Shown here in pieces: positions 44,481-61,200 of a DNA stretch of 64,000 nucleotides. The notes beneath the pieces are model-generated. The model was not told where the DNA came from. It was given only the letters and a program-made list of their open reading frames with translations, and ran no database searches. Origin of the DNA: Aquila chrysaetos chrysaetos. Taxonomy: Eukaryota; Chordata; Aves; Accipitriformes; Accipitridae. The stretch covers positions 26,177,606 to 26,241,605 of the forward strand of contig NC_044012.1 of NCBI RefSeq assembly GCF_900496995.4, in the 5' to 3' direction. The first letter of the stretch is position 1. Each line of letters starts with the position of its first letter. Position numbers and translations under genes: made by a program.

Positions 44481-45126
44481 CATTGAAGGGCACTTTCCAG
44501 GGCTACCATGTCCCCGGGGGGCTCGTCCCCAGCCAGGGAGCGGCTGTGACCATCCCCCTGCCAAAAGGTGGGTGGCTCAGGGGGGGGTTCTCCCTGTTTT
44601 CTGGCCCCAAGAAGCAAGACCACCCCACCACCATCTACAGCTAGCTGCAGGCAGGCACAGGCAGCTGGGCCGAGACAGTTGCCTTGCCTGCCACAGCTGG
44701 TGAGTGCCGCTGGCATCTCGTCCATGCCGGCACTGGCGGGGGCTCCATCCTCATCCCACTAGCTGCAGAGGGACCCGGCTCTGTCCCAGCAGTGATTGTC
44801 CCCAAGCAGGACAGCTGGAGCTGCAGGATGGGACCCACTGATCCCCCGTGACACTGGGCAGGAGTGGCTGCCACATGAAGCCGTGGGCTGACGGACACTC
44901 GTGTACCCCCCCCACCGCATCCTCTATGTTCCCCCACCTCTGCTGTGAGAGCAAAGCAGGACTCGGGGCAGGGGGTTGGGGGGGGGTGGCAAGCAGCAGC
45001 CCTGGGGGCTGCCACATCCCCTTTCCCCAAACGCAAGAGCAGCCTGGCAGGGATGGGGGTGTGGGACAGGCTGGAGGGGGGGGGAGGCCAACCTCCATCC
45101 CCACCCCTTGGCTCATGTGTGACTCC

Positions 45127-45132
45127 AATAAA
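45127..45132 (+). terminator. Poly(A) signal of SLAM-type copy C
   Basis: AATAAA in ACTCCAATAAAGGTGG, followed by a T/G-rich stretch (GGTGTGGGTGG). It is the only good signal between copy C and the ETV3 promoter. Confidence 0.7.
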
Positions 45133-45404
45133 GGTGGTTGAAGGTGAGGTGTGGGTGGATTTATGGGGGCCAAAGTCCTCCCTGGGGCACCCAGAGGTGT
45201 GGGGGCTCTGCAGCGTGGTGGGGGTCTCTGGGTGATGGGGGGGCAGGGAATAGCACCCCATGCCTCTGTGCAGCAGGTCAGGGGTGGGTCACAGGGTGCC
45301 CTCTCCTAGAGTGTGGGGCCTCCCCAGCTGCCCGCACCCCAGGGCTGGATCCTGCACAAGCAGGTCCCCCCATACAGCCTCATCCCCATAGGGCCTGGTC
45401 CCCA

Positions 45405-45765
45405 TAGGGCCGAATCCTGCATGACTGGATCCCTACACAGGTGGATCCCAATGCAGTCATACACCTGCACAGCTGGATACTCATACAGTCACACTCCTGC
45501 ACAGCTGGATCCCAGTAAAGTAGGATGTCTTCACAGCTGGATCCCCATGCAGCGGCATCCCTGCACAACTGGATCCCAGCAAGGTGGGACCCCTGCACAG
45601 CTGGGTCCCCATATACCAAGACCCCTGCACAGCTGGGTCCCAGCAAGGTGGGACCCCTGCACAGCTGGATCCCCGCACAGCTGGATCCCTGTAAAGTGGG
45701 ACCCCTGCACAGCTGGACCCCCGTATACCAGGACCTCTGCACAGCTGGATGCCGGCCCAGCCGGG
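45405..45765 (+). repeat. Minisatellite of CAGCTGGATCC units before the ETV3 promoter
   Basis: About eleven copies of a 25-35 base unit containing CCTGCACAGCTGGATCCC and a variable AGCAAGGTGGGAC or GTATACCAAGA joint. About nine copies hold the palindrome CAGCTG, an E-box. The array ends about 100 bases before the ETV3 CpG-island promoter. Confidence 0.88.
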
Positions 45766-45789
45766 CCCTTTGCTTTCCGCCCTCCTTTG

Positions 45790-45905
45790 TCCCCAGCCAC
45801 CACCCGTCGCAGGGGCGGGGCGGGGGAGGCGGGGCCGTGTGCGCGCGCCCGCCCGCCCCGCCCCCTAGCCGGAAGCGGAAGCGCGTGGGAGCGTGCCCGG
45901 AAGTG
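45790..45905 (+). promoter_or_regulatory. ETV3: ETV3 CpG-island promoter with clustered ETS sites
   Basis: CpG-dense and without a TATA box, with GGGGCGGGG and CCCGCCCCG boxes. ETS cores lie at 45869 (CCGGAAGC), 45876 (CGGAAGCG) and 45896 (CCCGGAAGTG, a near-perfect consensus). Two more occur in reverse at 45924 and 45930 (TTCCGGTTCCGG). Such promoters are usually driven by GABP/ELK-type factors, and ETV3 itself is an ETS repressor. Confidence 0.75.
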
Positions 45906-46085
45906 TGTGGGCGGTGGCGGCGGTTCCGGTTCCGGCGGCCGTGCGGGGGAGGCAGCGGCGGCAGCGGCAGGAGCGAGGCAAGCGGCGCGTACCCCGCATC
46001 GGCACCGCGGCCCGGGCGCGCTCCGCCGCCCCACCGCACCCGCTTCAACCCGCCGGACCCGGCCCGGCCCGCGCCGCCCCCGCAG
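45906..46085 (+). other. ETV3: ETV3 exon 1, non-coding
   Basis: The 3' edge is fixed by a donor, CCCCGCAG then GTGGGT (GT at 46086). The 5' edge is a guess placed just after the ETS cluster. No ATG in this segment opens a frame into exon 2, and the ETV3 start lies in exon 2 as in mammals. Confidence 0.55.
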
Positions 46086-46204
46086 GTGGGTCCCGGGACC
46101 GAGGTGGGCCGAGTACGCCGCCACCGCCGCCTCCCGGCCTCCGGTGGGGCCGCTTCGTACGCGCGGGCTTGGGGGCTCGGTTGCTGGCGAGGAGGGGGCC
46201 TAGG

Positions 46205-46552
46205 GCGCCGGTTACTGGAGGCGGGGGGGTAGGGGGGGACGGATGACGATACGGGGACGTGGGTGCCACGGGGAACCGGGCGGCCCTCGGTGAGGCGGAG
46301 GCCGCGGCGGGCCCGGCTACCGGAGGCCTTTGGCGGCGATGCGGGGGGGGGGGGGGGGGGGGTAAGTGGGGAGCCCCCGGTTACCGGGAGGCGCTCGGCG
46401 GGAGGGGCTGCGGGAACGATGTACGGTTACGGGGAGCCGTAATGGGGGACCCTCCCGGTAACCGAGCGCCTCGGTACGTAGGAGGTCGATGGGGGTGAAT
46501 GGTTCCCGACGGCTGGGGGCGGGGGGGAAATGGCCCCGGTAACCGGGAGGGC
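46205..46552 (+). repeat. Recurring CCGGTTACCGG palindromes in ETV3 intron 1
   Basis: Six related palindromic words, CCGGTTACTGG (46208), CCGGCTACCGG (46313), CCGGTTACCGG (46379), ACGGTTACGGGG (46422), CCCGGTAACCGAG (46454) and CCCCGGTAACCGGG (46535), lie within 350 bases. Parts of the flanks (GGGAGGCGCTCGG and CGAGCGCCTCGG) are inverted copies of each other, so a hairpin is possible. Confidence 0.6.
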
Positions 46553-46748
46553 CCGGGCGGCGGAAGGGTTCGGGGGGGGGGGGGGGGGGGGGGTTAGGGG
46601 GGTGGCGGCGGCCTGGGCTCTTCCCGGAGCTCCCTGGGCTGGGGGGGGGGGGGGGGGGCGGCCGTGCCGGCGCTGCCCTGCCCGGGGCAGGGGAGGGAGC
46701 GGCTCGGCGGGCGGGCAGGCCGGGGCAGGCCGGCGGGGGGGGGGGGGG
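46343..46748 (+). repeat. Four long poly-G runs in ETV3 intron 1
   Basis: Runs of about 20 (46343-46362), 22 (46572-46593), 18 (46641-46658) and 14 (46735-46748) G bases lie within 410 bases of each other, starting 260 bases after exon 1. They are strong G-quadruplex candidates on the non-template strand. Their lengths may be unreliable because such runs are hard to sequence. Confidence 0.9.
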
Positions 46749-47524
46749 TGGATGGGGGGGCGGCGGCGGCTGTAACGGGAGCCCGGCAGCCCGGGCCCGG
46801 CCGCCGCGGCGGCGCCTGGTCTCCTCCTGGCAGCCATTTACATACTTTGAACATTTCAAAGCAGGAAAGCCTAGCGGGGCCGGTTCCTCGCGGGGGCTCG
46901 GCTGGCTGCCGGGTCTTTGGTGGGAGGGGGGCTCCCCCCCGCCCCAGAACCGGCGGCTGTCGCTGCTGTTGCACACTAGAGCCCCTTTTACATTTTTGGG
47001 GGACACCCACCCTACATCCCCCCCAACAACGCTTGATTTCCGAGGCACTGGCAGGTACAGCTTTGAGCTGAGCCCACCTAAAGCGATTGGAATCAGACGT
47101 GCCATATCCGAAGGGGATCGGGAACCGGGATTTTATTCCCGCCCCCCCCCCTCTTTTTCCCTCGCTGGTACATCTGGGCGAGCTCAGCAGCTTGTGTATT
47201 TTGGCAGTAGAGCCCGTCTAGTAACAGAAGACAAACTGTGTTTGGCTTGTTTTGTCTGTCTGACGGCCTCGCTGTGCCGCCGCATTTCGTTCATGGGCTT
47301 TAATGGCAGGGCAGGAGGGAGGCAGGGATTAAATGCCAGTTTTTGGGAAAGACGGACAGGGATGATTATGGTCAGGGAGACCCCGGGCAGCATCTCTGGG
47401 CATGGGCAGGGCTACAGCTCGAGGTGGCCTCTCCAGAGAAATTCCAAGTGCCGCCTGCGATGATGGCGTGTTGATGTCGCTGATGCAGATTTCCTTCTGT
47501 TTCGCAGTCAGCAGGAGGGAGAAA

Positions 47525-54842
<7,318 letters not shown>

Positions 54843-55523
54843 GCCTGGGGGAGCTTTGCAGTCCTTCTGTGCTGAAAACATCTGTGTATTTATGTAGCAA
54901 GGTTGCAGAGTGTGGGGGGCGGGCGGGGGGCTGGGGCTAGCCTGGTTTGGTAATTCTAGAAACTAGGGGGTTTGTGTTCTTTGTTTTCATTGTTGAATTG
55001 CAGGTGAGACGCGGTTGTCTTGCTCCAATTAGGAGAGGCGAGGGAAGCCGGCCGCCCTTGTGCGTGAGCTTCAGGCCTTGCATGAACTCCAGTGGGGTTG
55101 AGGCCTCCACCGGGACGGAGGAACTCCAGACACGGTCTATTTTATATACACTCTAGCATTTATAGAAGCAGGAATCTCTGAATTCATCTAGTTCCCTTTT
55201 TTTTTTTTATATATGGAGCCTGGTGCGATGGTGGGAGAGGATTTCCTGCCCGTTCAAGACGTGCCGTGCGTCAGCCTCAGAAGCCGTCTGTATTTTCCGG
55301 GGAGGGGGTGCTGGGGGACAGGCAGAGGGAATATTGCACTGTCTGTGGAGTGGAGAAGGTTGCAGAAAGACAACTCGGAAAGTCACTTGCGCGCCAGCAA
55401 GGTGGGACGCTGCTGGAGAGAGGGAGCCGTGTTCCCGGCGAGCGGATCTTGGTAGCGCTTCAGGATACGTTAGTCGTCCTTTTTGCCTTTCTGAAATACT
55501 GCAGAAGCCATGAGCAAAAGATT

Positions 55524-55593
55524 TAAAAAAAAAAAAAAAAAAAAAACAAAAAACAAAACAAAAAAAAAAAAAAACAAAAAAAAACCAAAAAAA
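55524..55593 (+). repeat. A-rich tract in the ETV3 3' UTR
   Basis: About 70 bases of A interrupted by single C bases. No target-site duplication or retroposon body was recognised beside it, so it is treated as simple sequence. Confidence 0.9.
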
Positions 55594-58252
55594 TCTTTCA
55601 GGGATGGGAGTGGGGTGGGAAAAAAATAACCTAATGCCTTTAATATACGCATTAAAATGTACCCTAGGTTTTTTTTTTTTTTTCCTAATTGTATGGGTGG
55701 AGTTGGGAGTGATTGGAAGATTAACACTGAAATGATTGTGGTGAGTTCATAGAGAAGGAATGACAGGAGCTTTGTTAAATCTTACTTCCTTTGTTTGGTT
55801 CCCCTATCACTTTGACTCATGCCTTAACTACGAGTACACTTTATGCGAGCAGGGTCTATTGACAGGAGCAGCCTGCGCCAGAGCCAGATGCGCTTGGCCG
55901 AGGTTGGGTTTCGCGGAGATTTTGAATTTTGCCTGATGACGGAGAAGTGATGGAGAGTGCGGTGGTTGTGGGAGCGAAGGATGATGGAGGGGCAGCTGTG
56001 CCTGCCGGGCTCTGTCTCCGCAGGCTGGGTCGAGGCGGGGTTCGCCATGTAAATCTCGCTGTATTTTTGCTATAAATCTGCTATTTCCCTACGCAGCTGC
56101 GTTTCTTGTTAGGCTGATTAACTTAGGCTCCGGATTACACCGAGGAACACGCTTGTCTCCCGCTGCGTCGGGACGAATCCCTAACGATTCCTTGAAAGGA
56201 GCTTGGAAACAACCCATCTCCATGGGGCTAAGAGCTGTATCCAGAGAGCGGCTGATTATTCACGCGGTCGTAGGCGAGAGGCGTGCGCGGGCAGATTTTT
56301 CCAGTCGAGGACTCAGTAACTGTTGGAGGAGGGCAGGGAGCGTGTGTGAGCACAAGATTATTTGCAGACATTGTTAGATGGGGCTGGTTGGGCCCTGCCG
56401 AAAGAAGATTCCGTGCATGGTACCTGGAGAGGTCCCGGGGAGGGGGGGATGCAGGAGCCGTAATCCGCTTACCTGGCTGAGCTCAGCTCCGGACCCCCGG
56501 CACCTGGATTTACCTCCACGGCCAGAGCCGAGTGTGGAGGAAAGGGGGAAGGAACCCCTCAATCCGGTCCCGGAGAGGGGATCGAGTGAACTCAGGAATT
56601 AGAAACACGAGGCCTTTTCCATCAGTAATGCATATCGTCACCCTTCCTCGTGCCCAAGTGCCAGAGCCCGTGGGTGCCTCTCCTGTTTGAGGAGGGGGCT
56701 GGCGGGGCAGGGAGCCACTCTTCTTGCCCTTAATTTAAGGCAAAAAAACCAACAAAAAACAGAAAAGTTGAACTGTTGTTTGGCTTTAAAAGTTTGTAAT
56801 TGGTTTTGGGGGCCTGGGGAGGGGAGGGAGGGGGTGTTGTCTTCATAGCCATTGCACTGCAAACCGGGAGCTCCGCGTTCAGGGATAAAGGACTCAGGTT
56901 CTCAGGACAACGGACCAGTGACCGACTGCGGGTGATGGGCTCCGCTTTGGAAAGGAGGGGGGGTAAGGGGTGGGCGGGGGGTGGCCAGCCAGCCCCCCCT
57001 TCCCCGCTCCCTCCACGCTGGCAGCATCATCCACGTCCCCACCGGCTCAGGGGGTCACCTCAGTGCAAGGCGGGGGCTCCTCCCGACCAGACTTCACATT
57101 GCCTAGCAGCAGCCTCGGAGGAGGGCGCTTATAAATACATTTTAAATAATAAATGAAAAAAAAATATATATATTCCGATGTGCCAAAATATTTAAACTTG
57201 TAAAGTTTAAATGGTTGAAATCTCAACGTCCACCTGTATTAATTAATCAAGAGCATGTTAATGTTTAAACCATTTTTGCTTTGTTTAGTCATAGAGAATC
57301 TGTAGGAAAGAGACTTTAATCGGACAACCAGCAGTAAGCCAAGATTTTGGGGGGGGGGGGAAAGAAAAGATCAAGATGGGGCAGGGAGGATTAGCCATAC
57401 ATCTCCCTGCGGCGGTGAGCAAGCTTGGCAGAACTTAACGAGCTGCAGAGCCAAAACGAGCCCCGGGCTGGGGCCACTGTGCCCATCCCCTCCTCAAAAT
57501 GCCAGGGGGGAGGAGGAGGAGGAGGAGGAGGAAGAGCCCCTCTCCAGAAGCATTAACCTTGGCAGCCGATCGAATTGCCCTCATTGCCTGTGGGAGGTTC
57601 CACCCATTGCTTGGTTGTCCCTTGCTTTTATTTATTCCATAATTATGTTTTTGTTTTTAAAGTAACTTTTTTTCGTGGTTTTTTTTTTTTCTCTTTTTGT
57701 CTTATGGATCCTGGTGGGTTTAAAAAAAATGAATTTCTTCTTTTGGTTTGAAATAATCGTAATCAGATTGTTTAAAAAAAAGTTCGATTTTTTAGAGTGC
57801 TTTTAAGGAGAAAGTATTTACCAATAGAAAGTTGTTTTTTTGGTTGGGTTTTTTTTTAAAGAAAAACAAATCACTTTTCCTGAGGCATGTTCTTTGACTT
57901 TACTAGAATTGATTCAGCAGGGATTAGTGTGGATGCATACACGTATGGCGGGGACGTGGTTAGTTTGAGCTGTCTGTCCACGGAGAGCAGGATTGAACGT
58001 GTGTGTATATGTACATAACAATGTAAAGTAGTCTTTAAATACTCCATTGTGCAGTGCCTTTAGACGTTCCACTTTCTATAAAGTCTTCAAAAAAAAAAAA
58101 GTTTGCATATATATATTATATATATATGATGTAATGTTATAGAAATATATGTATAATATACATATTTTTTCCAGGGGTATCTGATAGCTCTGTATTTTGT
58201 TATGGAAGTTGAAAGAAAAAAAAAAAGTATTTTACCTCAAATTAAAACGTTA

Positions 58253-58258
58253 AATAAA
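58253..58258 (+). terminator. ETV3: ETV3 poly(A) signal
   Basis: AATAAA in CGTTAAATAAACCTTTTAAATAAGC; a T/G-rich element (TTGCTGCTGG) follows about 15 bases later. It is the last good hexamer before the sequence turns GC-rich again. Confidence 0.8.
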
Positions 58259-58275
58259 CCTTTTAAATAAGCATT

Positions 58276-61200
58276 GCTGCTGGTAGCTCAGTTCTTGGCG
58301 GGTTTCACCCTGGGACTAGGGAGCCAGTGGTGCCGCTTTGACCAACATCTCTCCAAGCTTTTCCTAGAGCCCACGTCGCGTCTGGATCCCAGGTTGCATC
58401 CGGAACAAGATGCCCTTGGCTCGATTTTGGAGAGGAGCGTCCCCAGTGACCTGCTGCTCTGCCCTGCAACCCCCTGCGCTCCCATCCCTGCCACTGCCAG
58501 GGTTTTCCCAAAGGTAATTGCTGTCCCGTCCGCCTCTGGTGATCCTGATTTTCCATGTCCCCGTCCCCTGGGGGCGGCTCTGCAAGGGGATGGATGGACA
58601 GACAGAGCTTTGCCGACAGGTACAGGTTTGGGAAGACTTGAAGTGCCGCTGACCGGGGTGGGGGGGATGCAGGGCTGGGCTTGTAAAGTTATGTTTAAAC
58701 TAAATTCAACTAAAACTGGCTTAAATTCCAGCCCTGAGACCAGTGCGGCTTTCCACCTTGGCCAGGCCCGCTGCCAACGGTGCCTTTTTTATAGGGTTTC
58801 TCCAGTGGAAAGGGGCTGGGATGGAGGGGCTGGGGATGTGCTGGCATGGGGGACCCCGCTTGGGCTGGGAAGGCAGCTCAGAGCTTTTTTTTATTTCCTT
58901 TTTCATTTTATTTCTGAGCAGAGAAAGGGATCTGTGTCAGGAGGGGATTAGCGGATGGAGCTGGCTCTCAGCCTTGTGCTTACACCGTGGGGCTCTGCTC
59001 CATGGCCATCACCTTTCCAGGCCTTTATTATTATTAATTCTCTTGCAAATGGTGGTGGGACGTCTGGGGCAGTGACACCAGGCACAGGGCAGCTCGACCC
59101 CCCACCATCCCCCCAGCACCCTCTTGTTCATGCCACGCTTTTGGAGGGACAGAGCTGCCCAGCGAGAGCTTTCCACTCCCTTCCTTGGACAAACAATTAA
59201 TCTAATAAGAAGTATATTTAATTAAACACCCATTAATTCCAAGGACACACGCACTAGGGTCCTGACAAACGGCTAATCCTGATGGTGGATTTTTTTTTTT
59301 TTTATTTATCAATTAGGTGTGAATTCAAGACCTTGGTTTTGCTGTTGCCGGTGGCCGGGCCAAGCGAGGTGGCTTCAGCAGGGCATTCCCAGGCCAATCC
59401 TGGGGGGCATTTGAGACATTTTCAGAAAAAACAGGTCCTGTTTGGAAGTTAGCAAAATGGTCATTGAAAAAAAAAAAAAAAAAAAAAATCCCATTGCACA
59501 ACAAGGCAGCAAGTGCGGGAGCTGGAGGAGTTGTGTCCTCTTGCCCAGAGGATGCTGCTGGCCCCTGTGCAGGATCAGGCCCCTCCCAGGGAGCGAGCAG
59601 CCAGGAAAATAAGGGGAAAAACCACACTTTTGCAGATGCTTTTCCAGCTTCTTGATTAAAAGGGAAAACTGCAAATCCGCTTCCCATTTCATGAGGAAGA
59701 TGAGCACCCTTCCAGCCCCGCTGAGGATTCCTCTGGCGCGGAACGTTGTCTGCTTTCCAGGATAAAATAAGGGAGATTTGAGCCCAAACTGGAAAACCAA
59801 AGCTTTATCTTTAGAAATTTCCAGCAAAAATCCAAGTGGGAATTTTCCAAAGTGGCCTCAGCAGCTCGTGCCGGCAGCCGATGGCAAAGCTGATTAAGAG
59901 CCTGCCTGCACTTCGGAGCCAGGGCTGCGCTCCCAGCCAGGTGCTTCCCCCTCCTTCCCAAACACTGGCACGGCCAAGAGCCGAGTTCAAAGCCTCACGT
60001 TGGGGGAGCAATATGGGGGCCAGGAAAGCTGCCCCCCACCAATGCTGTTCCTCCTTCCATTGCTCACTTGTCACTCCCTGAGCTGGAGCCGCATTGGCTT
60101 GCGGGATGGGGGTGATACTGCAGCCCCTCGTGGTTCAGGGTTTTTTCGGGGGGGGGGGGGCAGCCTGTGATTCGGGACTCCTCGTCTTCATCCCAGCCCC
60201 AGGAGCAAGTGCTTGGCGGGGAGGATGGGAGGTGTGAAGCAGGACATGGGCTGCGTCTCCCTCTGTGACTCCTCTTCATCTCTCTCCCCTCCTTCACCCC
60301 CCTTTTCCCCCTTCCTCCTCACCTGCTGGGGCCGGGGCGGGGGGCTGCCAGTATTTATCTGTGCTGTTCCTCCATTTCACCCACATTGATCAGGTACTTG
60401 CTTTATCTCTTATTTGGCCACCACGTTATCTGCTCTCGCTCTGGCTCCCGGCTGGCCCCCCCCAGTTCCCCGGGGAGGAGTGAAAAACCATGCTGGGGTT
60501 TCATCTGTTCCTCCCAGCATCAGGCCTCGCATCCCCCAAGCGAAGACCCCCATGGTTATGCCAAGCCGATGGCATCTGCCATAACCTAATGGGAGCAGAG
60601 TCTGGCCTCCCTGGAGGAGCTGACAGCCGGCTCCTGCCCCTCTGTCCATGCCCACGGCCATATTCCACCTGCTCCATCCTGAAACAGGGTTTGGGGCAAG
60701 GTAATCTGCACTTTTATTCCCTGCCCCGTGTCCTCATGGGGACGGCAGGACAGGTGTCCCCACTGCATCTGTTGGCTCCCAGGTCTGGTGTGCTGACACA
60801 GTCGGTGCCAGCAGCCCGCACCGCTGCCGGGTGCTGCAGCTCCAGCCCCACAGGGCATCAGTCAGAGCCCTGGAAATGAAAAAAACAGGTTTAAGAAACA
60901 ACCCCGCAGAGTTTTCCCTTCTCCCTCGGAGGCACAGGAGCCCCAATGGGGTCTGGGGCAGGGCAGGGATGGGGTTCCCTGTCCCCAACTCATTCCGCAT
61001 CACCCCAGGACCTCCACTGTCCCCATGCTCTTGCTTGCAGGCAGTGAAGATGAAATGGGAATGGGGGGACGAGGCTCTACAGGTTGCCAGAGGGGAGCTG
61101 GACCGGCACAGACAGCCCAGGAGCTGCTCCCTGACCCAGCACCACAGCATCACGCCGTGGCCGAGCATTTCCCCGATGCCGGAGCATCATACTACCAGGT

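Larger units (their letters stand above)
40958..45150 (+). pseudogene. SLAM-family receptor copy C, IgV frameshift
   Basis: Exons in conserved phase: signal 40958-41027, IgV 42826-43156, C2 43475-43756, membrane 43836-43958, tail 44156-44250, and a possible last exon from 44364. The IgV exon is 331 bases where a multiple of 3 is needed; relative to copy B one extra base lies in the G-rich stretch at about 42864-42876. The frame before it runs into a stop near 42999 and the frame after it encodes the rest of the domain. The C2 exon, the membrane helix (LGLLAVGVGALLSV) and the tail motif PFYAKI are clean. A TTIYS ends in TAG at 44642, so the ITSM may be cut short. The poly(A) signal is at 45127. 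A sequencing error in the G-run would make the gene intact up to its tail. Confidence 0.7.
54843..58275 (+). other. ETV3: ETV3 3' untranslated region
   Basis: About 3.4 kb from the stop to just after the AATAAA at 58253. It is AT-rich towards the end and holds an A-rich tract (55524-55593). An AU-rich nonamer TTATTTATT lies at 57628-57636, a Pumilio-type TGTACATA at 58010-58017 and a TATATA block near 58110-58165. These features fit a short-lived, regulated message. Confidence 0.8.

Noticed and set aside
58274-58951. 225-codon open frame after the ETV3 poly(A) signal
   Set aside because: No domain, no conserved motif, and it begins right at the presumed transcript end.
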